From contig JAOUJU010000004.1 of the NCBI GenBank assembly GCA_029883045.1, positions 1 through 19,566 of the forward strand: DNA of 19,566 bases, in the 5' to 3' direction. This DNA is from Rhodospirillaceae bacterium (lineage in GTDB: Bacteria; Pseudomonadota; Alphaproteobacteria; Rhodospirillales; Magnetovibrionaceae). Within the stretch, counting starts at the first letter, position 1, and every line of letters starts with the position of its first letter. The position numbers and the translations under genes are program-made. This document shows, in pieces, positions 6,781 through 14,135 of the stretch. Under the pieces are notes generated by a model, which saw only the letters and a list, made by a program, of their open reading frames with translations, had not been told where the DNA came from and ran no database searches.

Positions 6781-6796
6781 CCAATTGCTGGCTAAT
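6776..6796. terminator. Hairpin between convergent hypothetical gene and sdhB
   Basis: ATTAGCCA (6776-6783) and TGGCTAAT (6789-6796) form a perfect 8-bp stem with a 5-nt loop. It covers the end of the plus-strand gene and lies just after the sdhB stop (6800-6802). Being palindromic, it works for both strands. The trailing T-tract is poor in both directions, so it may be a weak bidirectional terminator or a 3'-end stabiliser. Confidence 0.45.
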
Positions 6797-6799
6797 TAA

Positions 6800-7576
6800 T
6801 TAACGCCGATTTATCAGCAATGATTTGATTTCACCAATAGCTTGTCCGGGGTTAAGGCCCTTGGGGCATGTGTTGGTGCAGTTCATGATGGTGTGGCAGC
6901 GATAAAGCCTAAACGGGTCATCCACGTTATCAAGGCGTTCACCAGCGGCCTCATCACGGCTATCTGCAATCCAACGATAGGCCTGCAATAAAATTGCCGG
7001 GCCAAGATAGCGATCACCATTCCACCAATAACTAGGGCAGCTGGTCTGGCAGGAAAAGCACAAAATACATTCCCACATACCATCTAGCTCCGCGCGTTCA
7101 TCGGGGCTTTGTAGGCGCTCTGAGGTTGGTGCCGGGGTATCTGATTTAAGCCACGGCTCAATAGACGCATACTGGGCATAAGGAACGGATAAATCAGGGA
7201 CTAAATCCTTGATCACCGGCATATGGGGCAAGGGGTAAATTTTTATATCGCCACGAATGTCGGCGATGGGTTTGGTGCAGGCAATTGTGTTGGTGCCATC
7301 AATGTTAAAGGCACAGCTGCCACACACCCCTTCGCGGCAAGAACGACGAAATGTTAGGGTTGAATCAATTTCATTTTTAATTTTTACCAATGCATCCAGC
7401 ACCATCGGCCCACACGTATCCATATCGACGTGAAAGGTGTCTATCCGTGGGTTATCGGATAAATCCGGATCATAGCGATAAATGCGAAACGTCCGCGTGT
7501 TGGCAGCGCCAGTTGGGGCGGGCCACGTTTTGCCCTTTTTCGGGCGCGAATTTTTCGGCAACATAAATTCAACCAT
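6800..7576 (-). CDS. sdhB: Succinate dehydrogenase iron-sulfur subunit
   Basis: The iron-sulfur subunit of complex II carries electrons from SdhA's FAD to the quinone site on the inner membrane. It is 258 aa, full length. All three clusters are complete: the [2Fe-2S] cysteines C80, C85, C88 and C100 (CREGVCGSC ... C), the [4Fe-4S] set C170, C173, C176 and C180 (CILCFSCQTSC), and a further set C227, C233 and C237 (CHTIMNCTNTCPKG) completing the [3Fe-4S]/[4Fe-4S] ligation. The segment SYWWNGDRYLGPA is typical of bacterial and mitochondrial SdhB and contributes to the quinone site. The ATG comes one base after the sdhA stop, so translation is probably coupled. It is the last gene of the sdhCDAB order. 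Confidence 0.97.
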   Translation of the reverse strand: MVEFMLPKNSRPKKGKTWPAPTGAANTRTFRIYRYDPDLSDNPRIDTFHVDMDTCGPMVLDALVKIKNEIDSTLTFRRSCREGVCGSCAFNIDGTNTIACTKPIADIRGDIKIYPLPHMPVIKDLVPDLSVPYAQYASIEPWLKSDTPAPTSERLQSPDERAELDGMWECILCFSCQTSCPSYWWNGDRYLGPAILLQAYRWIADSRDEAAGERLDNVDDPFRLYRCHTIMNCTNTCPKGLNPGQAIGEIKSLLINRR

Positions 7577-7577
7577 G

Positions 7578-9368
7578 TCAGTATACTCTGGCTTTCGGTT
7601 CTATGTATTCAACCTCGTCGGTTAGTGTCCATGTATGAACCGGACGATAACCAAGTTTTACATTTTTATTTTTATCGACCCAGGCGATGGTGTGTTTCAT
7701 CCATTCACCATCATTGCGATCAGGGAAATCTTCGCGTGCGTGTGCGCCACGGCTTTCTTGGCGTGCCAAGGCCGAATGAACGGTGGCCTGCGCGCAATCA
7801 AGCAGATTTTCTAATTCCAATGCTTCGACCAAATCGGAATTCCATATCATCGAGCGATCATTAACCTTTATGTCGTCAACCGATTTTGCAATTTCATCTA
7901 TTGAACGCTGGCCATCGGCTAACGTTTCTTGGGTGCGAAATACCGCGGCATCACGGTGCATGGTTTTTTGCATGGTCATACGAATATCGGCGGTGGGCAG
8001 CGTGCCATTTGCGGTACGCAAGCGTTCCAACCGTGAAAGGGCCGGATCAAGCAATTCGTTAGCTATGGGTTTTTGATCGGCCCCCGGCGTAACCATGGCA
8101 CGCGCACGCAAAGCAGCTGCCCGGCCAAAGACAACAATATCCAAAAGCGAATTAGTCCCCAAACGATTGGCCCCATGGACCGAAACACATGCGGCTTCAC
8201 CAATGGCCATTAACCCCGGGCAAACCGCATCTGGGTCTTTTTCCGTTGGGCGCAATACTTCGCCATAAATATTTGTAGGAATACCACCCATGTTGTAATG
8301 CACGGTTGGAATAACCGGAATCGGTTCTTGGGTAACCTCAACGCCGGCAAACACCTTGGCGCTTTCGGAAATGCCCGGCAAACGGTGGGCTAGCATGTCA
8401 GCGCCTAAATGTTCCAGATGTAGTGATATATGATCACCATCAGGGCCAACACCGCGACCTTCGCGTATTTCCATGGTCATGGCCCGCGATACAACGTCGC
8501 GCGATGCCAAATCTTTGGCGTTGGGGGCATAACGTTCCATAAATCGCTCACCGTTAGCGTTGGTAAGATACCCGCCTTCCCCGCGCGCACCTTCGGTAAT
8601 AAGCACACCTGCGCCGTAAATGCCGGTTGGATGAAACTGTACAAATTCCATGTCTTGTAACGGCAATCCGGCGCGCGCCACCATACCATGACCGTCACCA
8701 GTACAGGTGTGGGCCGATGTGCACGAAAACCACGCCCGACCATAGCCACCAGTAGCAAGCACAGTTTGTTGCGCCTGAAAACGATGAATAGAACCATCTT
8801 CAAGGTTCCATGCCACCACCCCACGACAAACGCCCTCTTCATCCATGATTAAATCTATAGCGATGAATTCAACAAAAAATTCCACGTCGTGTTTTAACGC
8901 TTGTTGGTAAAGGGTATGCAAAATTGCATGGCCCGTACGGTCAGCCGCGGCGCAGGCACGCGGAACCGGGGCTTCGCCAAAATCACGCATGTGGCCGCCA
9001 AACGGGCGTTGGTATATTTTGCCTTTTTCGTTGCGCGAAAACGGCACACCATAATGTTCAAGTTCATAAACCGCAGAGACCGCATTTTTACACATGTATT
9101 CAATAGCGTCTTGATCGCCCAGCCAGTCAGAACCCTTGACCGTATCGTACATATGCCAACGCCAGTTATCATCAGCCATGTTACCCAATGCCGCCCCAAT
9201 GCCGCCTTGGGCTGCAACTGTGTGGCTACGGGTTGGAAATACCTTGGTGATGCATGCGGTTTTAAGACCGGCTGTGGTCATGCCCAACGATGCCCGCAAC
9301 CCCGCCCCGCCTGCGCCGATTACAACGCAGTCATAAATATGTTCGGTAATGGGGATTGCTTCGCTCAT
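7578..9368 (-). CDS. sdhA: Succinate dehydrogenase flavoprotein subunit
   Basis: The FAD-containing catalytic subunit of complex II oxidises succinate to fumarate. It is 596 aa, full length. The dinucleotide motif is GAGGAG (18-23). The His that attaches FAD covalently is in TRSHTVAAQGG (His49). Substrate and active-site segments include FVQFHPTGIYGAGVLITEGARGEGG (read as overlapping family motifs), LASRDVVSRAM, HYNMGGIPTN and HGANRLGTNSLLD. The C-terminal REDFPDRNDGEWMKHT is the family ending. The ATG has GAGG about 7 nt upstream. It sits 8 bp after sdhD and 1 bp before sdhB. Residue spacing looks normal for succinate dehydrogenase rather than fumarate reductase, supported by the sdhCD genes next to it. 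Confidence 0.98.
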   Translation of the reverse strand: MSEAIPITEHIYDCVVIGAGGAGLRASLGMTTAGLKTACITKVFPTRSHTVAAQGGIGAALGNMADDNWRWHMYDTVKGSDWLGDQDAIEYMCKNAVSAVYELEHYGVPFSRNEKGKIYQRPFGGHMRDFGEAPVPRACAAADRTGHAILHTLYQQALKHDVEFFVEFIAIDLIMDEEGVCRGVVAWNLEDGSIHRFQAQQTVLATGGYGRAWFSCTSAHTCTGDGHGMVARAGLPLQDMEFVQFHPTGIYGAGVLITEGARGEGGYLTNANGERFMERYAPNAKDLASRDVVSRAMTMEIREGRGVGPDGDHISLHLEHLGADMLAHRLPGISESAKVFAGVEVTQEPIPVIPTVHYNMGGIPTNIYGEVLRPTEKDPDAVCPGLMAIGEAACVSVHGANRLGTNSLLDIVVFGRAAALRARAMVTPGADQKPIANELLDPALSRLERLRTANGTLPTADIRMTMQKTMHRDAAVFRTQETLADGQRSIDEIAKSVDDIKVNDRSMIWNSDLVEALELENLLDCAQATVHSALARQESRGAHAREDFPDRNDGEWMKHTIAWVDKNKNVKLGYRPVHTWTLTDEVEYIEPKARVY

Positions 9369-9376
9369 GATACCTC

Positions 9377-9781
9377 TTATCCAACAAGGGAAATTTTTAA
9401 AACCGCAAATACAGATGATGCGGCAAACAACATGGTTCCATATTTAACCACCAATACCATTGCCATTTTTATGGCTTCGGAATGAACATAATCTTCGATC
9501 ACCACCGTGACGCCTAATTGTGCATGATGGAAAAGTGTAATAATTAACAGCACCAAAAAAACAGAATTACCAAATTCCGATACCCAAGCATGAAACGACT
9601 GATAATCGGCACCAGTTAGGGTTATCAGCGAATAAACAAACCACATTGAAAGAGGTATCAGCGCAACTGCGCTCATACGTTGGGCCCACCAATGGTGCAC
9701 ACCTTCACGGGTCGAACCAAGGCCACGAACCCGGCTGAGGTTTGATCGAAGCTGGCGTTTATTGCGCGATATATCAGCCAT
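9377..9781 (-). CDS. sdhD: Succinate dehydrogenase membrane anchor subunit
   Basis: The second membrane anchor of complex II; with SdhC it holds haem b and the quinone site. It is 134 aa from the chosen ATG at 9781 (MADISRNKRQLRSNLSRVRG). A longer frame starting inside sdhC exists, but this ATG is 11 bp after the sdhC stop with a GGA purine patch before it and gives a normal family length. Three hydrophobic helices are apparent (about 37-56, 69-87 and 103-130). LFHHAQLGVTVVIEDYVH contains the conserved histidine for haem ligation and the E-D-Y-V-H signature of alphaproteobacterial SdhD. GLGSTREGVHHWWAQRMSA matches the N-terminal quinone-site region. Confidence 0.93.
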   Translation of the reverse strand: MADISRNKRQLRSNLSRVRGLGSTREGVHHWWAQRMSAVALIPLSMWFVYSLITLTGADYQSFHAWVSEFGNSVFLVLLIITLFHHAQLGVTVVIEDYVHSEAIKMAMVLVVKYGTMLFAASSVFAVLKISLVG

Positions 9782-9792
9782 TGATTTCCATC

Positions 9793-10188
9793 CTACAGCT
9801 TGCCCACATGACCATAGGCCCACATCCAGCTAAGCAGCGTAAGCGCGATTGAGCCAATAACAACCAGCCCCCCAGTGATGCGCAGACGGGTAAGATCAAA
9901 ACCCTTGCCCATATCCCAACCAAGGTGCCTGAACCCGTTTAACAGGTGATAAAACAATGAAAAGGTAAAGCCGAACATAACCAGCCGGCCAAACCACGAT
10001 TCCAACACAATTTGCGCGCGGGCAAATGCATCGGGTCCATAAGCCGCAGCCGCCAGCCAATAGGTCAGCAACATTGCAGCCAAAACCAAAACTATTCCGG
10101 TCAAACGGTGCATAATTGAAAGCACCGAGGTTACCTGTGGGCGGTAAACCTGAAGATGGGGTGAAAGCGGTTTAGCGTCGTTCTGCAT
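9793..10188 (-). CDS. sdhC: Succinate dehydrogenase cytochrome b556 subunit
   Basis: The cytochrome b membrane anchor of complex II. It is 131 aa with three hydrophobic helices (about 27-50, 65-85 and 107-127). The family signature PLSPHLQVYRPQVTSVLSI followed by MHRLTGIVL (about residues 8-36) includes the quinone-site Ser and Arg region. FYHLLNGFRHLGWDMGKG (about 80-97) carries the haem-ligand histidine. The ATG at 10188 has AGGGC about 10 nt upstream. It is first in sdhCDAB, and 84 bp separate it from the upstream mch gene. Confidence 0.95.
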   Translation of the reverse strand: MQNDAKPLSPHLQVYRPQVTSVLSIMHRLTGIVLVLAAMLLTYWLAAAAYGPDAFARAQIVLESWFGRLVMFGFTFSLFYHLLNGFRHLGWDMGKGFDLTRLRITGGLVVIGSIALTLLSWMWAYGHVGKL

Positions 10189-10220
10189 ATTGTATTTTGC
10201 CCTATGCTTTTGATTTTTCT

Positions 10221-10250
10221 TAGTTTGGAGCCCAATCCCCGCTTAGTCAA
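10221..10250 (-). promoter_or_regulatory. Possible sdhC promoter in the mch-sdhC gap
   Basis: On the minus strand TTGACT (10250-10245) is a good -35 box, followed after 18 bp by AAACTA (10226-10221), a poor -10 box. Transcription would start near 10214, about 26 nt before the sdhC ATG. It would allow sdhCDAB to be expressed apart from the lyase-hydratase genes upstream. Consensus match only; the -10 is weak. Confidence 0.3.
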
Positions 10251-10272
10251 CGCTGCTTAAAATTACGCACAA

Positions 10273-11337
10273 TTAGGTGGGAATCAATACCGTGTAATCA
10301 AGGTCAAGCACCACTGTGTGATCATATTCATCTTCGCCGCTACGATATGGGAACCCTGCGCCACTTTGGTTTTTGCAAACAACCGTACGCAGGCGCAATG
10401 CACCTAAATCGGTGCGATGGGGTATTTGCTCTTTGCCCAATATTTCCGACCAAGCATATAGGGTATCACCGGCAAAAACTGGGGCCACATGGGTGGCTGA
10501 ATTAACCGTTGCAACCTTGAACGCATTAGCCAAACCATTAAAGCTAAGGGCGCGCGCAATAGAAATAACGTGCCCACCATAAACCAGCCTTTTGCCAAAA
10601 CGGGTATCTTTTGTCATTGGTGCATCAAAATGCACGCGGCTTGAATTTTGATAAAGCCGTACCGCCATTTGGTGTTCGGATTCTTCAACCGTGAACCCAG
10701 CAATGTGGTCTAAGCGTTCGCCAGTTTCATAATCATCCCACAAGTGCTGACTGCCAGAAAGTTCCGTATCATAACCCGATAAATCAAGCGCGCTAGGAAT
10801 GGGAATTTCCTTGGTTGCGGCCATTATGTCTAATTCAGGTGTAAGGTAGCCTTGCGAGGGTGCATCATGGTTATTTATTGGCAGCATCGACCAGCTAATA
10901 TAATCTATCACTGGTTTATCTTCTTGATTCGTACCTTCAGTGTGCACCCAAACAATTCCAGTTTTGTTGTTTGAATTTTTCTTTAGCCCAATAATGCTTG
11001 ATGTCGCCTTCACGGTATCGCCGGGATATACCGGGGTGGAAAAACGACAAGACGCATAGCCCAAATTAGCAATTGCATTTAATGAAATATCACTGACGCT
11101 GCGCCCGAAAATTATATGGAACAGCAAAAAATCATCAAGCGGTGCCGCATCGAGCCCAAGGTTCATAGCAAAAATATCAGATGAATTAAACGCAAAGCGC
11201 GGACCATAAAGTGCAGTATAAAACGAAACATCACCTTCGGTTACGGTGCGCGGGGTCGGGTGCACAATTTTTTGCCCAAGGCGAAAATCCTCGAAGAAAT
11301 TTCCTTTATCAATTTTGTCGCTTATAAAAATTTTCAT
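10273..11337 (-). CDS. mch: Mesaconyl-CoA hydratase (beta-methylmalyl-CoA dehydratase), MaoC-like double hotdog
   Basis: Interconverts mesaconyl-CoA and L-erythro-beta-methylmalyl-CoA, the step before lyase cleavage in the ethylmalonyl-CoA pathway of acetate assimilation. It is 354 aa, close to the roughly 343 aa I recall for the Rhodobacter enzyme. It begins with GNFFEDFRLGQKIVHPTPRT and has SDISLNAIANLGYASCRF plus PVYPGDTVKA in the first hotdog domain (about 10-155). The second hotdog domain (about 195-350) has TVEESEHQMAVRLYQN, VYGGHVISIARALSFNGLAN and PVFAGDTLYAWSE. These blocks match that hydratase family rather than a generic MaoC. The gene lies 30 bp after the CitE-like lyase and 84 bp before sdhC, consistent with a shared operon. 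Substrate assignment is by family resemblance. Confidence 0.87.
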   Translation of the reverse strand: MKIFISDKIDKGNFFEDFRLGQKIVHPTPRTVTEGDVSFYTALYGPRFAFNSSDIFAMNLGLDAAPLDDFLLFHIIFGRSVSDISLNAIANLGYASCRFSTPVYPGDTVKATSSIIGLKKNSNNKTGIVWVHTEGTNQEDKPVIDYISWSMLPINNHDAPSQGYLTPELDIMAATKEIPIPSALDLSGYDTELSGSQHLWDDYETGERLDHIAGFTVEESEHQMAVRLYQNSSRVHFDAPMTKDTRFGKRLVYGGHVISIARALSFNGLANAFKVATVNSATHVAPVFAGDTLYAWSEILGKEQIPHRTDLGALRLRTVVCKNQSGAGFPYRSGEDEYDHTVVLDLDYTVLIPT

Positions 11338-11352
11338 TGCCTGGGTGCACCC

Positions 11353-11360
11353 TTTGCAAA
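11353..11360. promoter_or_regulatory. TTTGCAAA palindrome in the lyase-mch gap
   Basis: A perfect 8-bp palindrome lies inside the 30-bp gap between the lyase stop and the mch start, next to the 10-bp palindrome GGGTGCACCC (11343-11352). As I recall, TTTGCAAA-type sites are bound by RamB/ScfR-family regulators that respond to short-chain acyl-CoA esters. An identical octamer also occurs inside mch at 10372-10379, so chance cannot be excluded. Confidence 0.25.
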
Positions 11361-11367
11361 TTTAAAA

Positions 11368-12255
11368 TTATTCAGTGATGCCTGCTTCGAGTTCTTTTAT
11401 CCGCTGTGCCATTCTAACTATCCTTTGGGCCTCCACTATATGGAGGTTTTCAACCAGCTTTCCATCTATAACAACAACCCCATCACCCTTTTTTCGCGCC
11501 GCATCAAATGCGCTGATGATGTTTTGCGACCAGATGACCTCTTCTTGCGAGGGGCCAAAAACTTCATTGGCCTTGGCTATGGTTTTTGGATGTATCAGGG
11601 TTTTTCCATCAAAGCCAAAATCTACTCCCTGCAAGCATGATTGTTCAAACCCATCATTATCAGAAAGATCAAGATGAACCCCATCCAAAATAGAAAGGCC
11701 ATATGCCCGTGCAACTATCAAACAGTGGCCTAGGCTCATCACCATGGGAATACGTTCGCGGGTGTGGTGGGCATGCAGGTCTTTGGCTAGGTCAGATGTT
11801 CCCATCACCAAACATGAAATACGCGGGGATGCGCTGGCAATAAGTTCGGTTCGCAATACGCCGCGCGGAGTTTCTATCATGCACCATATTTCCATAGTAT
11901 CGGATGCGCCGGATTCTTCCATTATGTGTTCAACCTGACGAACCGCATGGGCGCTTTCGGTTTTTGGCAACAAAACCGCGTGCGCACCTGAAGTAGCAGC
12001 AGCTACAATGTCCTTGTATCCCCAGGTGGTGTCCAGTGCGTTCACCCGAACCACAATTTCACGTTTGCCATAACCGCCCGCTTTAATTGCTTCGGCCACA
12101 TTTTTACGCGCCTGTTTTTTAGCATCAGGGGCTACCGAATCTTCCAAATCCATTATTATGGCATCACACCCAAGGGTGCGGGCTTTTTCGAGGGCGCGAA
12201 CATTGGCACCCGGCATATAAAGTGCGCTTCTACGTGGACGTGAGGTGTTTGGCAT
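11368..12255 (-). CDS. CitE-like HpcH/HpaI-family CoA-ester lyase or thioesterase (Mcl2-like)
   Basis: A CitE-superfamily TIM-barrel enzyme acting on malyl-CoA-type esters. It is 295 aa from the ATG at 12255 (MPNTSRPRRSALYMPGANVR), which has GGAGG 9 nt upstream; a longer frame to 12324 lacks support. Visible motifs are ALYMPGAN, IIMDLEDSVAPDAK (33-46), Arg70 in VVRVNALDT, IETPRG with Mg-ligand Glu128, and MGTSDLAKDL with Mg-ligand Asp155. The C-terminal blocks GFDGKTLIHP and DGKLVENLHIVEAQRI resemble the Rhodobacter Mcl2 (3S)-malyl-CoA thioesterase more than the Mcl1 malyl-CoA/beta-methylmalyl-CoA lyase. Lying directly before mch, it could be the lyase for the hydratase product. Lyase or thioesterase cannot be settled by eye. 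Confidence 0.85.
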   Translation of the reverse strand: MPNTSRPRRSALYMPGANVRALEKARTLGCDAIIMDLEDSVAPDAKKQARKNVAEAIKAGGYGKREIVVRVNALDTTWGYKDIVAAATSGAHAVLLPKTESAHAVRQVEHIMEESGASDTMEIWCMIETPRGVLRTELIASASPRISCLVMGTSDLAKDLHAHHTRERIPMVMSLGHCLIVARAYGLSILDGVHLDLSDNDGFEQSCLQGVDFGFDGKTLIHPKTIAKANEVFGPSQEEVIWSQNIISAFDAARKKGDGVVVIDGKLVENLHIVEAQRIVRMAQRIKELEAGITE

Positions 12256-12266
12256 GGGGAGAGACC

Positions 12267-12290
12267 TCCGGTTGGTTGTCCGGTTGGTTG
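12267..12290 (-). repeat. Two adjacent perfect 12-bp repeats in the lyase leader
   Basis: TCCGGTTGGTTG occurs twice back to back (12267-12278 and 12279-12290), immediately upstream of the start of the CitE-like gene. On the minus strand the copy nearest the gene runs into the Shine-Dalgarno GGAGG. The other copy has CGGA followed by CA, so only the near copy makes a full Shine-Dalgarno. Confidence 0.9.
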
Positions 12291-12344
12291 CAATGGTTTG
12301 GGTTTTAACAAAATTCCACTGCAAATATGCGCCCTGACGGGGGC

Positions 12345-12354
12345 ACTTGCAAGT
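12345..12354. promoter_or_regulatory. ACTTGCAAGT palindrome in the divergent lyase / response-regulator region
   Basis: A perfect 10-bp palindrome with a TTGCAA core lies in the 169-bp region between the divergent CitE-like gene and the response regulator, ending at the base before the proposed -35 box. It shares its TTGCAA core with the TTTGCAAA site between lyase and mch, so one regulator could read both. Operator function is inferred. Confidence 0.3.
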
Positions 12355-12384
12355 TTGCTGAAAATTAACATCGGGTGCTATATT
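12355..12384 (+). promoter_or_regulatory. Candidate promoter of the response regulator gene
   Basis: TTGCTG (12355-12360), an 18-bp spacer and TATATT (12379-12384), with a TGC just before the -10 forming an extended -10 motif. A start near 12391 would give a leader of about 34 nt. The Shine-Dalgarno in that leader is weak. Confidence 0.45.
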
Positions 12385-12424
12385 GTATAGTGTGGTATGG
12401 GGTGCCTAGGTTGAAAGCCTGCAA

Positions 12425-12979
12425 ATGTCGGATTATCTAAAAAATATCAAGATTCTTGTGGTTGATGATAACCCGTTCATGCGCACAATCGTGCGCCGGG
12501 TTTTAACCCAATTTAATGTTTTGGAAGTGCGCGAAGCAAAGGACGGGGTCGATGCCATGGACGCCCTGACCTTGGGCGATTTTAAACCAGACATCATAAT
12601 TGCCGATTGGATGATGGACCCACTAGATGGGCTAGAGCTTACCCGCTGGATACGCACCGGCGATGACACCCCAGATCCGTTCTTGCCGGTTATAATGATG
12701 TCGGCCCATTCTGAACGGGGACGGGTTACCGAAGCGCGCGACTCCGGGGTTAATGAATTTCTGGTAAAGCCGCTTTCAGCAAAATCCATCATGAAGCGGA
12801 TTCAGACCATAATTGAACATCCGCGCCCATTCGTTCGCACCGATAATTATTTCGGGCCCGATCGCAGGCGCCATGATAAACCGTTCTTGGGGCAAGAACG
12901 GCGCGAAGATTATGATATTAAAACCGACGAACAATTAGCCGAGGAAGCCAAGGTTGGCATTTCCGCTACGGCATCATGA
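12425..12979 (+). CDS. Stand-alone CheY-like response regulator
   Basis: A single receiver domain (about residues 7-130) with no DNA-binding or enzymatic output domain; 184 aa in all. The acidic pair is D14-D15 in LVVDDN, the phospho-acceptor is Asp61 in IIIADWMMDPLDG, the conserved Ser is S93 in MMSAHSE, and the Lys is K115 in FLVKPLS, so phosphorylation should be intact. The extra C-terminal tail (about 130-184) is polar, with RPFVRTDNYFGPDRRR followed by charged residues. I have seen this RPF...YFGPDRR tail on other alphaproteobacterial single-domain regulators. No histidine kinase is next to it, so it is an orphan. It is divergent from the lyase gene and converges on asd 26 bp away. Its target (motor, stress or other) cannot be read from the sequence. 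Confidence 0.9.
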   Translation: MSDYLKNIKILVVDDNPFMRTIVRRVLTQFNVLEVREAKDGVDAMDALTLGDFKPDIIIADWMMDPLDGLELTRWIRTGDDTPDPFLPVIMMSAHSERGRVTEARDSGVNEFLVKPLSAKSIMKRIQTIIEHPRPFVRTDNYFGPDRRRHDKPFLGQERREDYDIKTDEQLAEEAKVGISATAS

Positions 12980-13005
12980 TTGTTGAAAAAAATTATTTAA
13001 AATTA

Positions 13006-14028
13006 TTAGGATAAATAATCTTCTATCAATGCTTCGGCAATTTGCACGGTATTAAGCGCTGCACCTTTGCGCAAATTATCAGATACCACCCACATGCTAA
13101 GTCCATTTTCAACCGTAGGGTCAACCCGAAGGCGCGAAACAAACACCGCATCTTCGCCCGCACATTCAGTCGGCGTTACGTAGCCTTCGTCTTGGCGGAA
13201 ATCAACCAGCGAAACGCCGGGTGCATTTTTTAATGCTTCGCGCGCGTCGTCTTCGGATAATGGGGTTTCAAATTCAACATTTATTGCTTCGCCATGGCCG
13301 ATGAACACCGGCACACGGACGCAGGTGGCAATAAGTTTGATATCCGGATCAAGAATTTTTTGCGTTTCAACAACCATTTTCCATTCTTCTTTGGTTGCGC
13401 CATCATCCATAAAGACATCAATATGCGGTATCACGTTAAACGCAATTTGTTTGGTAAATTTTTGTTTAGTTTTTTCGACTGGTTGGTTGGTAAAAATACC
13501 ACGGGTTTGATTAAACAATTCATCCATAGCATCCTTGCCACCACCAGATACCGACTGATAGGTCGCAACCACCAAGCGTTTGATGCGCGCAATATCGTGC
13601 AACGGCTTTAACGCCACTAACATTTGAATGGTCGAACAATTTGGATTGGCGATGATACCTTTGTTGGTATAACCAGCAATTGCTTCGCGGTTAACTTCGG
13701 GTACAACCAATGGCACATCCGGGTCCATGCGAAAATGCGACGTGTTATCAACCACAATTGCACCAGCGGCGGCAGCTTTGGGTGCGAATTCAGCCGATAC
13801 TTTTGCCCCTGGACTAGAAAGCACGATATCGGTACCAGTGAAATCAAAATTGGCAAGGTCCTGAACTTTGAGGCGTTTATCATCGCCATAGGAAACTTCC
13901 GTGCCAAGCGAACGGCTAGACGCCAGCGCCACCACTTCGTCGGCGGGAAAATTTCTTTCATACATGGTTTGCAGTAACTCGCGCCCGACATTGCCCGTGG
14001 CACCGACAACTGCGACTTTATAACCCAT
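13006..14028 (-). CDS. asd: Aspartate-semialdehyde dehydrogenase
   Basis: Reduces aspartyl-4-phosphate to aspartate-4-semialdehyde with NADPH. This step leads to lysine/diaminopimelate, threonine, methionine and isoleucine, and so also to peptidoglycan. It is 340 aa, normal length. The NADP motif is VGATGNVGRELL (about 8-19), and the catalytic Cys131 is in ANPNCSTIQM. SVSGGGKDAMDEL and the histidine in FIGHGEAINVEF are active-site segments. The ATG at 14028 has AGGAG 7 nt upstream. It follows leuB after a 289-bp gap containing a hairpin, and converges on the response regulator. The leuCDB-asd order is a common alphaproteobacterial arrangement. Confidence 0.96.
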   Translation of the reverse strand: MGYKVAVVGATGNVGRELLQTMYERNFPADEVVALASSRSLGTEVSYGDDKRLKVQDLANFDFTGTDIVLSSPGAKVSAEFAPKAAAAGAIVVDNTSHFRMDPDVPLVVPEVNREAIAGYTNKGIIANPNCSTIQMLVALKPLHDIARIKRLVVATYQSVSGGGKDAMDELFNQTRGIFTNQPVEKTKQKFTKQIAFNVIPHIDVFMDDGATKEEWKMVVETQKILDPDIKLIATCVRVPVFIGHGEAINVEFETPLSEDDAREALKNAPGVSLVDFRQDEGYVTPTECAGEDAVFVSRLRVDPTVENGLSMWVVSDNLRKGAALNTVQIAEALIEDYLS

Positions 14029-14081
14029 TTTTCTTCTCCTAAAGTTTAGGACTGCTTTTCCCTAGGGGCCCATAAACTGAA

Positions 14082-14102
14082 GCCCGCGGGGTTTCCGCGG
14101 GC
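14082..14102 (-). terminator. Strong GC hairpin in the leuB-asd gap
   Basis: GCCCGCGG (14082-14089) and CCGCGGGC (14095-14102) form a perfect 8-bp all-GC stem with a 5-nt loop. On the minus strand it is followed by TTCAGTTTAT, only moderately U-rich. It lies downstream of leuB and of the possible 33-aa ORF and about 54 bp before asd, so it may end leu transcription or act as an attenuator before asd. Confidence 0.45.
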
Positions 14103-14135
14103 CTGGTTGAACTTAAAACAAAACCAAACGCCCGC

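Noticed and set aside
8916..8929. 14-bp palindrome ATGCAAAATTGCAT
   Set aside because: It lies within the sdhA coding sequence at conserved residues; no reason to treat it as a site.
8901..9485. 194-codon plus-strand frame opposite sdhA
   Set aside because: It is antisense to a complete, motif-rich sdhA. The Cys/His-rich composition is a by-product of the opposite strand.
10372..10379. TTTGCAAA octamer
   Set aside because: It lies inside the mch coding region. Kept only as a caution against over-reading the intergenic copy.
12980..13005. AT-rich spacer between the convergent response regulator and asd as a bidirectional terminator
   Set aside because: It is A/T-rich, but I find no stem with adequate pairing, so I do not call a terminator.
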